Under the pieces are notes generated by a model that saw only the letters and a list, made by a program, of their open reading frames with translations, had not been told where the DNA came from and made no database searches. 36,161 bases of DNA from Isotricha intestinalis (taxonomy: Eukaryota; Ciliophora; Litostomatea; Vestibuliferida; Isotrichidae): NCBI GenBank assembly GCA_023807065.1, contig JAJJLU010003711.1, positions 1 to 36,161 of the forward strand, written 5' to 3'. Numbering within the stretch: the stretch's first letter is position 1; the number at the start of each line of letters is the position of its first letter. The translations under genes and the position numbers were made by a program. Positions 27,196-36,015 of this stretch are shown here, in pieces.

Positions 27196-27236
27196 TGATG
27201 CAGCGGGGTGGGCCCTCCGGCTCCCCTTTGGGCTAT
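27196..27236. other. GC-rich hairpin island
   Basis: A stretch of about 40 bases with roughly 70% G+C by hand count, in sequence that is otherwise about 20%. It can fold as GGGG-TG-GGCC / CTCC / GGC-T-CCCC, and CCC-TTT-GGG follows. It begins 16 bases after the PAS-protein stop, in the gap between two convergent genes. It does not complete a tRNA. It could be a small structured RNA, a 3'-end element, or foreign sequence. Confidence 0.55.
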
Positions 27237-27391
27237 CTTCTTTTTAATTTTTTTTATTACAATTTAATATTATAATTAAGTTCTCTCTTTTTAATTTTAT
27301 ATTTTAAAAGAAATTTTAACTGTTGTTTATATTTTTAATTTAATAATTTGTTAATAAGGAAAAAAATTTTCTTTAAAAAAAATAAAATTAC

Positions 27392-28300
27392 TTATTGGTT
27401 TTTAAAGAAATTAATATTAGTATGAAATTTAGAATTTTTTAAAGCACTTTGAAGATTTTTTTTTCTAGTATTTAATCCACCATAAGAAGTTTGTGGTCTT
27501 GATTGATTTAATTTATTAATTTTTTCAAAATTTATTCTTGGATCAATTTCATTATTATCTTCATTTTCACTTTTTTCATTTTCTTTATTTTCTTCTTCAA
27601 AACTTTTATTTTGACTTATTCTTTTTATAAATAAAGTATTTATTCTATTTAATATTCTTTTATCTTTTTTTTCTTTTTCTTTATTTAAATTTTTCACACC
27701 TCCTCCTTCTTTTATTTTATTTTTTAATTTTGAAATATCTACAAATTTTATTTTATTCATTTTTTGATTTATTTTATTTAAATAAATTGAACCTTTCATT
27801 CCAAAAAAATCACTTGTTTTATTATAATTCAATCTTTTTTTAAATTTTATTTCTTTTTCTTCTAATTTATTGTTAGTTATATTTATATTATTATATGATA
27901 TTCTTTGTTTAATTTCAGGAAAATTAATTGGATTATTTTCACTTTTACTGATATTTAAAAAATGAAAATTTTCTTTTTTAAATATTGGATTTATTGGTTT
28001 TTCATTTATTTCTTTATTATTATATCTTAAAGTATTAAAATTTATTTTATTTATTTTCTCTGAATCATTTGAATTTTTTCTTCTAAAACTATTATTAAAT
28101 GTTAATTTCCTTATTTGATTTTTTTTATCTGTTAAATTATCTTTTTCGAATTTTTCTTTTTTTAAATTATTTAAAACTATTTTTTCCTTTATTAAAAACT
28201 TTGGGTTGTAATTTGATTCTAAATCTAATTTTTATATAAATTTTATTATTATTAACTTACTTATTTTATTTTGAGATATAGAAAAAAAATTTGGATTCAT
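27392..28300 (-). CDS. Lys/Asn-rich protein with RPxTSYGG C-terminal motif, paralogue A (spliced)
   Basis: Exons 28300-28261 and 28224-27392 give 290 residues starting MNPNFFSISQNKI. The 36-nt intron removes an in-frame TAA at 28232-28234. The protein is basic and mostly disordered. Landmarks are KTSDFFGMKGS (about 149), KIKFVDISKLKNK (about 171), an acidic stretch (EEENKENEKSENEDNNEID, about 222-240) and the conserved end SRPQTSYGGLNTRKKNLQSALK (about 253). All three landmarks recur in the same order in the next gene upstream on the same strand, so the two are tandem duplicates that have diverged. No known family is recognised. The short conserved C-terminus suggests a binding motif for a structured partner, which is inference. 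Confidence 0.68.
28225..28260 (-). other. 36-nt spliceosomal intron
   Basis: On the minus strand it starts GTAAGTTAAT and ends AAATTAG. It splits a codon after its first base. Without its removal the reading frame stops nine bases into the intron region, and with removal a start codon lies 13 codons upstream. Its borders match the 29-nt DPM2 intron (GTAA...TAG). Confidence 0.75.
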
Positions 28301-28465
28301 CTCTTTTTTAAATTTTTTAATTCTTTATTTAATAAAAATAAAAAAAAGAAGAGAAAAATAAATATTAAAAATAATAATCAATAAAAAATATTTTATTGTA
28401 CCTAATTCATAAAAAAAAGAAAAAAAATCAAATAAAAAATTTACAAAAAAGAAAAATTAAATAAA

Positions 28466-28567
28466 TTAATTTTTTGAATTTTTACCTTTTAAAGTTTGTT
28501 GAATACTCTTTTTTCTTGCTATAATTCCTCCATAACTTGTAGGAGGTCTAATTAAATTATTTTTAAT
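28466..28567 (-). pseudogene. in-frame C-terminal motif of paralogue B beyond the TAA
   Basis: Continuing the frame of the gene at 28568-29689 past the TAA gives IKNNLIRPPTSYGGIIARKK and then SIQQTLKGKNSKN, ending at TAA 28466-28468. This aligns with RPQTSYGGLNTRKKNLQSALK of the neighbouring paralogue. No GT-AG intron can remove the TAA and keep this frame: there is no GT close upstream. A recent nonsense change (for example CAA to TAA), readthrough, or a single-base error would each explain it. Confidence 0.65.
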
Positions 28568-29689
28568 TTAAGGTATTTTTTCTTTTTCATTTTCTTCTTC
28601 TTCTTCTTCATCTTTTAAATCAAAACTTTTATTTAATAAATCATTTGTATTGTAATTTTCTTCTTTTTCATATTTATTATTATCTGTAAAATTTTCATTT
28701 AAATTTCTATCATTAAAATTATTATTGTTAAAACCATTTTCATTAAAGGAATTATTATTATTATTATTTATTATATTATTATTATTTTTATTTATTTCTT
28801 TTTTTATTTTAATACAACCTTTTTCATCAACATCAATTAATAAATCTTTTAATTCATCAATAAAACTATTATCGTCATCATTATAAATATTATTTTCAAT
28901 CACATCAATTTTTTCATTTAAATCTTTTTTTTCATAATTTTTTTCTTTTATAATTATTGGATTATTGTTAATCCTATTAGAAAAACAATCTTTTTTTTTA
29001 ATTTTTATACTTTCAGGATTTATTTCATCATTATTATTTTCATTTTTAAGGCTTTTAATTTTTTTCAAATCAACTAATTTAACTTTTCTATACTTTTTTC
29101 TAAAATAATTTTCATTAAATTGTATATTTTGTAAAGGACTAATATTATTACTTTGTGTAATAATATGATTATAATTAATAATTTTATTATATTGAATATT
29201 ATTATTTTTATTATTATTAATTTCTATATTTGGACAAGTCGAAGTAATTAAAGGAAAAATTTCAGATTCACTTTCATTATTCAAAATTTTTTTAGAAAAA
29301 GGATATTTATAATAATGATAATTATTAATATTTATATTTTGAATATTTATTTTTATTGGTCTTTTAAAATTTTGTAAATTTACTTTTTGCATTGAATCAA
29401 TATTTAATTCTTCAGTGTGATGATTTTTTAATTTTTGAAAAAAATCTTTTGTTCTTGAAATTTTCAAAGTTGGTTCAAAAGATAATTTATTTATATTTTT
29501 TCTATATGAATTATTTTCTTGTAAAGGGAGTTTCAAATGAATTTTATTTTTATTTATATCTTTATTACTATTTGAATTTTCTGTTCTGCTGATTTGAGTT
29601 GACAAAGATTCTTTTTTATTTGATATTATATTATTTAAATCTTTATTTTCTCTTTGTTCTGAATAAATAGATAATTTACTTGTTTTCAT
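28568..29689 (-). CDS. Asn/Lys-rich protein, paralogue B, ended early by an in-frame TAA
   Basis: A 373-residue protein from the ATG at 29689 (the frame runs four codons further only through a TTG). It shares with the neighbouring gene an RTKDFFQKLK segment (about 84), KVKLVDLKKIKSLK (about 202) and an acidic run (DLKDEEEEEENEKEKIP, about 357-373), in the same order. Long Asn tracts fill the middle. At 28568-28570 the frame meets TAA just after EKIP. Beyond it, in the same frame, lies the conserved C-terminal motif of the family (see the next entry). The protein as annotated therefore lacks its best-conserved part unless the TAA is read through or is a sequence error. Function unknown. Confidence 0.6.
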   Translation of the reverse strand: MKTSKLSIYSEQRENKDLNNIISNKKESLSTQISRTENSNSNKDINKNKIHLKLPLQENNSYRKNINKLSFEPTLKISRTKDFFQKLKNHHTEELNIDSMQKVNLQNFKRPIKINIQNININNYHYYKYPFSKKILNNESESEIFPLITSTCPNIEINNNKNNNIQYNKIINYNHIITQSNNISPLQNIQFNENYFRKKYRKVKLVDLKKIKSLKNENNNDEINPESIKIKKKDCFSNRINNNPIIIKEKNYEKKDLNEKIDVIENNIYNDDDNSFIDELKDLLIDVDEKGCIKIKKEINKNNNNIINNNNNNSFNENGFNNNNFNDRNLNENFTDNNKYEKEENYNTNDLLNKSFDLKDEEEEEENEKEKIP

Positions 29690-29822
29690 TTTATACAAAT
29701 TAAATTTATTTTTTTATTTAATATCATTTTAAAAAAAAAATTAAATTATATAATAATTAATTAATTCATCATAATTTATTCAGAATATTTCAAATTTAAT
29801 TAAAGATAAATAGATTAAAAAA

Positions 29823-30752
29823 TTAAGCTTTAACCTTATATTTTTCAGGAATAACATAATCCTTATATTTCATTAATTCTGTATAAGCGCTAGAAATAGT
29901 ATTTTCAGTAGTTTTAATAATTTCAGAAATGATTTTTTTTCCAATTCCTAATTTTAAAATTTCATCAGCTGTTAAAATAGTAGTAGCAGCAATAGTTTTA
30001 GGATTTCTTCCAGTTAAAATTTCATTTTCATTAATTTTTTTCCCGATTTCATCTGATAATTTTTTTAATTCACTAAATTGTTTATCACTAATTGTAACAT
30101 TTAATTTAGCATCTTTCAAACTTTGACAATATCTATTAATTAAAGCATTAATACTAATATCAGGTTGATAAGATTTTTCAATAATAATACTTTTAATAGA
30201 ATTAAAGCTTTTTCTAACAAAACGAGGATCTAATTTTAATTTATTGGAAATATCATCAATAGTTTTAGGAATACCTTTTAATCTAGAAGTATAGAAAAAA
30301 ACACTTCCAATCACAGAATCTAAATTTTTTCCTTTTAATTTTTTTTTCTCTTCAACTTTACTAAGAAGAGTTTTAGCAATTTGAACAGTAGATTCATTAA
30401 AATCTATTTTAACAGCAAGTTCATCTAATCTTTTGTCAGTTCTTTTTTTACTTGGATTTGATGTTACAATTCCTCTATGAATTTTTGATTTCGAATTCCC
30501 TTTCCCGTTTATCGTGATATTTGTTCCTATTATTTCGTCCACGTTTGAAGGACCTCCTACTCTTGTCTGGTCACGACCTGCTGAACCAGGGTTCTCATTG
30601 CTAAAGGTTCTACCCTCGTATGTCTCGTCTATTATACGGTCCTCATATACCACACCACAGTTTCCACACACTATTTCACCTGCTGCAAAGTTTGTTATTA
30701 TTGAATTCTTTGCCCCACAATGAGAACAGTTTTCTAATGTATGGGTTATCAT
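29823..30752 (-). CDS. TFIIB: transcription initiation factor IIB (TFIIB)
   Basis: A 309-residue general RNA polymerase II factor of normal length. The N-terminal zinc ribbon has CSHCGAK (Cys 9 and 12) and CGNCGVVYEDRIID (Cys about 29 and 32). The B-reader/linker segment reads RTFSNENPGSAGRDQTRVGGP (about 48-68), close to the TFIIB consensus. Two cyclin folds follow: about 105-195 (VIGSVFFYTSRLKGIPKTIDDI) and about 200-300 (LTGRNPKTIAATTILTADEIL, the 'G-R-x-P-x-x-I-A-A-A' signature). It ends in a basic tail (IPEKYKVKA). TFIIB bridges TBP and polymerase II and sets the start site. TFIIB is preferred over the related BRF1 on size. The first 80 codons are about twice as G/C-rich as the rest. Confidence 0.93.
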   Translation of the reverse strand: MITHTLENCSHCGAKNSIITNFAAGEIVCGNCGVVYEDRIIDETYEGRTFSNENPGSAGRDQTRVGGPSNVDEIIGTNITINGKGNSKSKIHRGIVTSNPSKKRTDKRLDELAVKIDFNESTVQIAKTLLSKVEEKKKLKGKNLDSVIGSVFFYTSRLKGIPKTIDDISNKLKLDPRFVRKSFNSIKSIIIEKSYQPDISINALINRYCQSLKDAKLNVTISDKQFSELKKLSDEIGKKINENEILTGRNPKTIAATTILTADEILKLGIGKKIISEIIKTTENTISSAYTELMKYKDYVIPEKYKVKA

Positions 30753-31149
30753 TTTTATTTTATTTTTTTTTTATTTTATTTTTTAAATTTGTTTTTTTGT
30801 TTTTTCTTTATTTTATTTTTTAAATTGGTTTTTTTTCATTTTTTTATTTCTATTTTTTTTGATTTTTTTAAGGGATTTTTGTTAGGAGAATTGATATATA
30901 ATTTTGGAGATAATTTTTAAAATAGTTATTACTCAAGAAGATAACTTTTGAGAAAAAGTAATTAAACGTAGGTAAAATGAATTAATCTCTTCTTTAAAAA
31001 AAATAAATTAAAAAGAATGAAATAAAAATTTTTCTAATTTTTTGAAATTATATTAATGATAATTTAATATATTAATTTTTATGATTTTTATAATTTATTA
31101 AATATTTATTTATATTTTAAAAAAAATTCAATTATTTTATATTATTTTT
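30753..31149. other. intergenic spacer upstream of TFIIB
   Basis: About 400 bp. T-rich runs lie next to the TFIIB start. There is a slightly less biased patch at about 30870-30980 (GGGATTTTTGTTAGGAG, AAACGTAGG) but no open frame or RNA gene that I can support. Confidence 0.4.
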
Positions 31150-31425
31150 GGTATTAATATTAACTGATACTTTTACATTTCTTATTTTTCAATTTCACTA
31201 TATTCTCTTCCTATCATATATATAATTATTTCACTATTACTTTTATTATATTGTCCCACAGTTAATTTAACTTTAATAAAACAAACAATTGAAGGAGTTT
31301 TTCCATCTCCAAATTTATTTAGTATTATATCTACTTTATTATTTCTATATTTACTCAAACTCATGAATTTGTTGTTCCTAAATCTATTCCTATAATATAA
31401 TGATTTCATCATCTTTTAATATATT
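31150..31425 (-). pseudogene. Hsp70 N-terminal fragment (pseudogene)
   Basis: The minus strand encodes IIGIDLGTTNS, then TGA-Val-TGA, then after a two-base shift YRNNKVDIILNKFGDGKTPSIVCF, then a diverged stretch with VGQYNK and MIGREYSEIEK. The full genes next door read IIGIDLGTTNSCVGVYKNN and so on. The alignment covers only about the first 80-90 residues of the ATPase domain; nothing recognisable follows. One TGA stands where Cys (TGT) is found in the neighbour, the other where Gly (GGA) is. It is a broken, truncated copy belonging to the tandem array. The 76-codon open frame at 31182-31412 is only part of it and is not a gene. Confidence 0.85.
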
Positions 31426-31677
31426 TATTAATTTATTATTTATTATTTATTAAATGATACACCCCATTTTTAATTCTATTAAAATACAATAAAAAACAAA
31501 TATAGATAGATTAATAATTATTTATGTTATTTTTCAGATTTAAAAAGATAAATCATACAAACAAACAAAAAACTCTAAATTATTCTTTTTTATTAAAACT
31601 TTAAATAAATATGGAATTTACAATATATCATAAAAGATATCAATTAATTTTTATATAAAAATTTTATTTTTTTGGGT

Positions 31678-33636
31678 TTAATTTTTTTTTTTTTCTTCTT
31701 TGATTTTTTCTAATTTTTTCCTTTCAACTTCAATTCCAATCATTTCTTTAATTTTAGCTTGATCTCTTTTTTCTCTAGTAATTTCAACACTTTTTTGATT
31801 TTTTCCATCAATTTCTTTAGCAGTAACTTTCAAAATAGAGAATTGGGGATCAATTTGAAAAATAACATTTAAATAGCTTTTTTGTCTTTTAGTAACACTA
31901 ATATAAAAATTATCTAATAAAACACATTCTTTAACAAATTTAGATTCTCCTTCATAAATGCAAATTTCTATCTTATCTTGATAATCATCAGCACTTTCAT
32001 ATTGTTTTTCAATTTTACAAGGAATTTTAGTATTTTTATAAATAATTTTATCTAATAAATTACCTTTTATTTTAACTCCTAAAGAATGAGGAACAATATC
32101 TTTAATCATTAATTCTTCAAAATTATTAATTTCATTTGTATTAAATTGATTCCCATATATTGCAGCTCCTTGTGCTATTGCTTCATCTGGATTTATTGTT
32201 TTACATAATTTTTCTTTTCCAAATATATTTCCTAATATTTCTTGTATTTTTGGTATTTTTGATGATCCTCCTACTAAAACTATTTTTTCTATATCTGATA
32301 TTTTTAATTTTGATTCATTTATTGAATTTTCTACGTGTTTTATACATTTTTCAAATATTTCTTCACATATATTATTAAATTCTATTCTATTAATTTTCAA
32401 ATCCAAATCTGTTTCTTCAGAAAGAGATTTAATATAAATAGATGCTTCTTTTGCTATAGAAAGAATATGTTTTGCCTCTATACACTCTTTCTTAAGTCTT
32501 TTTAATGCTTTTTGATTCTTTGATGATATTTCAATTCCTTCTTTTACTTTGAATTGTTTTACACAAAAGTTAACTAATTCATTATCAATATCTTCTCCTC
32601 CTAAATGAGAATCACCACTAGAAGTAATAACTTCAAATTGTTTATTTTTAATTTTTAAAATGGTAATATCAAGAGTACCACCTCCAAAATCAAAAACCAT
32701 AATCTTTTTTTCATGTTCACAAATATTTTCTAGTCCATAAGCAATAGCAGCTGCAGTAGGTTCATTAATAGTTCTAATTTCATTAAATCCTGCAATTTTT
32801 GCAGCATCAATTGTACTTTGTCTTTGATTATTATTAAAATATGCTGGAACTGTTATTACTGCTTCTTTTACTTCTCTTCCTAAAAAATCTTCAGCATCTT
32901 TCTTTAGGGTACTTAATATAATTGATGATACTTGCTCTGGATATAATATTTTTTTCTCTTTATTAACTGTTACTTCTATTATTGGTTTATCTTTTTCATT
33001 TCCTTTTACTGTAAATGACCATAATTTTATGTCTTTTTGAACTATTTCATCACTAAAATTTCTACCTATTAATCTCTTTGTATCGTAAATTGTATTTTTA
33101 ATATTATTTATTATTTGATCTTTTGCTTGTTCACCTACTAAAATTTTAGAATTTGTTTTATAACAAACATATGAAGGAGTTATTCTTTTTCCTAATGTAT
33201 TTTCAATTATATCAACTCTATTATTTTTATAAACACCAACACATGAATTTGTAGTTCCTAAATCTATTCCTATTATATAATTATCTTTTAAATTATCAAT
33301 TGGTAATATTTTCTCATCTTCTATTATATCATCTGATTCTTCTTTTTCCTTTTTTATATTATTTTCTTTTTCTATGTCATCTGATTCTTCTTTTTCTTTT
33401 TCTATATTATTTGATTCTTGTTTTATTTTTACGATGTTATTTGATTCTTTGTATTCTTTTTCAATATTATTTAATTCTTCGTATTTTTTTTCTGTATTAT
33501 TTGATTTTGTTTCTTTTTCATTTTGAGACTCACTAAAATTATTTAATAATTTCTTAGAATTTCTTCTTTTTCTAGGCTTTTCTTTTTCATTTTCATTTTT
33601 ATTTTCTTTGTCTTTTTTTGAAAAACATATTCCCAT
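31678..33636 (-). CDS. lidless Hsp70 with N-terminal acylation motif, copy A
   Basis: 652 residues. The N-terminus MGICFSKKDK has Gly2, Cys4, Ser6 and following lysines, the pattern for N-myristoylation plus palmitoylation. A charged tether with repeats (ESNNIEKE, ESDDIEKE) runs to about 118. The ATPase domain (about 119-495) has every key element: IIGIDLGTTNSCVGVY, YDTKRLIGRNF, VITVPAYFNNNQRQ, TINEPTAAAIAYG, VFDFGGGTLDIT, GGDSHLGGED-type loop (SSGDSHLGGEDID) and VLVGGSSKIPKIQ. The linker ELMIKDIVPHSLG and the beta substrate-binding domain follow (about 505-610, ending ILKVTAKEIDGKN). Only about 40 Lys/Glu-rich residues follow where a lid of about 100 residues is expected, and there is no EEVD. 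It should be a working ATPase held at a membrane, with altered client trapping; membrane anchoring is inference. Confidence 0.9.
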   Translation of the reverse strand: MGICFSKKDKENKNENEKEKPRKRRNSKKLLNNFSESQNEKETKSNNTEKKYEELNNIEKEYKESNNIVKIKQESNNIEKEKEESDDIEKENNIKKEKEESDDIIEDEKILPIDNLKDNYIIGIDLGTTNSCVGVYKNNRVDIIENTLGKRITPSYVCYKTNSKILVGEQAKDQIINNIKNTIYDTKRLIGRNFSDEIVQKDIKLWSFTVKGNEKDKPIIEVTVNKEKKILYPEQVSSIILSTLKKDAEDFLGREVKEAVITVPAYFNNNQRQSTIDAAKIAGFNEIRTINEPTAAAIAYGLENICEHEKKIMVFDFGGGTLDITILKIKNKQFEVITSSGDSHLGGEDIDNELVNFCVKQFKVKEGIEISSKNQKALKRLKKECIEAKHILSIAKEASIYIKSLSEETDLDLKINRIEFNNICEEIFEKCIKHVENSINESKLKISDIEKIVLVGGSSKIPKIQEILGNIFGKEKLCKTINPDEAIAQGAAIYGNQFNTNEINNFEELMIKDIVPHSLGVKIKGNLLDKIIYKNTKIPCKIEKQYESADDYQDKIEICIYEGESKFVKECVLLDNFYISVTKRQKSYLNVIFQIDPQFSILKVTAKEIDGKNQKSVEITREKRDQAKIKEMIGIEVERKKLEKIKEEKKKN

Positions 33637-33948
33637 TTTAAATTTATTTAATTTGATTTATCCTTTTTCATTCTAATTTTAATTAAAAGAAAAAACAAAT
33701 AATTTATATATAATTAATTAATTTTTTATTTATAAAAACATTTATTGGTACAAATCTTCATCATTTAATTTCTTTGTTTTTTTATATCCTTAGATACTAT
33801 ATTTTTAATATATTAAATTATTTTTTTCATAAAATATTATTAAGAAGAAAAGTAATTTTTATAAATATTATTATTAGTGAAATTTATTTAAAAATAATTT
33901 ATAAATGATTAAATTTCAAATTTCTCATTTTTTATATATACACTTTAA
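33637..33948. other. intergenic spacer between Hsp70 copies
   Basis: 312 bp, A/T-rich, no gene and no clear heat-shock element. Confidence 0.45.
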
Positions 33949-35784
33949 TCAATTTAATTTTCTTTTATCTCTAGTAATTTTAACTTCCTTATAATTCTTT
34001 CCTGCTAGTTCCTTAGCAGAGACTTTTAAAATAGAATAATTTGCATCAATTTCAAATGTTACATGTAAATAGCTTTTTTCTCGAGGTGTAATATTTAAAT
34101 AAAAATTATCCAACAATTCATTAGCACAAACATTTTCATTTTCACCTTCATAAATACAAATTTGAACTTTTTCTTGTAAAGGTTCAGTACTTTCATATTG
34201 TCTTTGAATAGAACAAGGAATTCGAGTTCCTTTTTGAATAATAACATCCATTTTATCACCTTCAATTTTAAGACCTAAAGAAATAGGAACAATATCAGCA
34301 ATGATTAAATCATTTATTCTATCATGAGTTTGTGATTCATTTATTCTTGCTGCAAATATTGAAGCTCCAATTGCAACTGCTTCATCACAATTTATTGCTT
34401 TACTTATTTTTATTTTTCCATTAAAATATTCCTCTATCATCTCTTGAACTTTTTTTATTCGAGAAGATCCTCCTACTAAAACTAATTCATTTATTTCATC
34501 TTTTCTTATTTTTGATTCTGATATTGTTTTATCTAAATTATCTATACATCTTTTAAATATGTCTTTACATATATCATCAAATAATATTTTATTTAAATTC
34601 CTTCGAAAATCGAATTCGTTAGCAAGTGAGTCAACATCAATATTTGTTTCAGCTTGTTCAATTAAACCATGTTTTGCAATAATACAAGCTTCTCTTAATC
34701 TAAATTTTGCTCTTTTATTATTAGAAATATCAATTCCATTTTCATTTTTAAATTCCTGAATACAATATTCAACTAATAAATTATCAATATCTTGTCCACC
34801 TAAATGAGTATCACCTCCAGTATTAATAACAGTAAATTCTTTACCAACTATTTTTAAAATAGTAACATCGAAAGTTCCTCCTCCAAAATCAAAAACACAA
34901 ATTTTTTTTTCTTTATTACTTTTATCAATTTCATTTTCAATTCCATAAGCAATAGCAGCTGCAGTAGGTTCATTAATAGTTCTAATTACATTTAATCCTG
35001 CAATTTTTCCTGCCTCAATTGTTGCTTCTCTTTGATTATTATTAAAATATGCTGGAACTGTTATTACTGCTTCTTTTACTTCTCTTCCTAAAAATTCTTC
35101 AGCATCTTTCTTTAATTGTTTTAATATTAATGCTGATATTTGTTCAGGATAATATTTTTTTTCTCCTTCATTATCTTCTATTTTTATCATTGGTTTATCA
35201 TTTTCATCACTTTCTATTTTAAAAGGCCAATGTTTAATATCTTCTTTTACTTGTTTATCACTAAAATTTCTTCCTATTAATCTCTTTACATCATATATTA
35301 TATTTTCTGGATTTTTTTTATTTTTAGCACCTTCTCCTACTATAATATCTTTATTTTTATCTTTTTCATTGGGATAATAAATAATTGAAGGGGTTATTTT
35401 TTTTCCCATTTTATTTGAAATAATATTTACATTATTATTTTTATATACACCTACTAATGAATTTGTTGTTCCTAAATCTATTCCTATAATATAATTATCA
35501 TTATTTAATTTCTCTTTTCTATATCTTAAATCTTGTAATGAATCTCCAGTACTAGGGCTAATATATTTATTTTTTTTTTTATTTTTTACTTTATTACCTG
35601 GTGTATCTGATGTATTTTTTTTATATTCATATTTTTCTTTTTTTTTGTTTTCTGTATCATGTCTATCTCTTAAAAATTGTTCATTATAATTTTGATTTCC
35701 TTCTGATGTTTTACTATTTTCATCTTGTTTTTTTGGGGTTTCCGGACATCTTTTTTTGTTTAATAATGAAGAACACTTTCCCAT
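33949..35784 (-). CDS. lidless Hsp70 with N-terminal acylation motif, copy B
   Basis: 611 residues. It starts MGKCSSLLNKKRC: Gly2, Cys4 and Ser6 again, with Lys3 as in hippocalcin/NCS-1-type myristoylated proteins. A basic tether runs to about 97. The ATPase domain (about 98-480) is complete: IIGIDLGTTNSLVGVY, YDVKRLIGRNF, VITVPAYFNNNQREATIEAG, TINEPTAAAIAYG, VFDFGGGTFDVT, GGDTHLGGQDID, LVLVGGSSRIKKVQ. The linker is DLIIADIVPISLG, followed by the beta substrate domain, and the protein stops right after it (VKITRDKRKLN), so the helical lid is wholly absent. The tether is unrelated to that of copy A beyond the first six residues, so the acylation pattern is kept while the tether drifts. It is the only clear gene in the window ending in TGA. 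Confidence 0.9.
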   Translation of the reverse strand: MGKCSSLLNKKRCPETPKKQDENSKTSEGNQNYNEQFLRDRHDTENKKKEKYEYKKNTSDTPGNKVKNKKKNKYISPSTGDSLQDLRYRKEKLNNDNYIIGIDLGTTNSLVGVYKNNNVNIISNKMGKKITPSIIYYPNEKDKNKDIIVGEGAKNKKNPENIIYDVKRLIGRNFSDKQVKEDIKHWPFKIESDENDKPMIKIEDNEGEKKYYPEQISALILKQLKKDAEEFLGREVKEAVITVPAYFNNNQREATIEAGKIAGLNVIRTINEPTAAAIAYGIENEIDKSNKEKKICVFDFGGGTFDVTILKIVGKEFTVINTGGDTHLGGQDIDNLLVEYCIQEFKNENGIDISNNKRAKFRLREACIIAKHGLIEQAETNIDVDSLANEFDFRRNLNKILFDDICKDIFKRCIDNLDKTISESKIRKDEINELVLVGGSSRIKKVQEMIEEYFNGKIKISKAINCDEAVAIGASIFAARINESQTHDRINDLIIADIVPISLGLKIEGDKMDVIIQKGTRIPCSIQRQYESTEPLQEKVQICIYEGENENVCANELLDNFYLNITPREKSYLHVTFEIDANYSILKVSAKELAGKNYKEVKITRDKRKLN

Positions 35785-36015
35785 TTATAATTTATGATAA
35801 TATTTATATGTTTTTCCTTTTTTTTCTACTCTATATTTTTAATTTTTTTTTTTAAGGGGTAGCTAATTTTTTTCAAAATAAATTAATTAATTAAAAAATA
35901 TAAAAAAGGTAAAATAAATAAAAAAATACAATGTGATATTCTTTTTTTAATCAATTATTTTTAAAAATAATGTATAAATTAATTTATGAAAATTTTACAT
36001 TATTTAAAAAAATAA

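Noticed and set aside
27196..27236. tRNA or snoRNA in the GC island
   Set aside because: There is no cloverleaf, no T-loop consensus and no paired C/D boxes, and the island is too short.
28466..28660. An intron that would remove the in-frame TAA of paralogue B
   Set aside because: The nearest upstream GT on the minus strand lies about 90 bases away inside the acidic coding run. Removing that length would not look like the 29-36 nt introns, and no GT...AG pair keeps the frame. An ATAC-type intron would shift the frame.
31182..31412. 76-codon open frame that looks like a small Hsp70-related gene
   Set aside because: The Hsp70 similarity extends outside this frame with stops and shifts (IIGIDLGTTNS lies in another frame), so it is part of a pseudogene.
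35855..35859. AGGGG (yeast-type stress element) about 70 bp upstream of Hsp70 copy B
   Set aside because: A five-base motif is weak evidence outside fungi, and no matching site is seen upstream of copy A.
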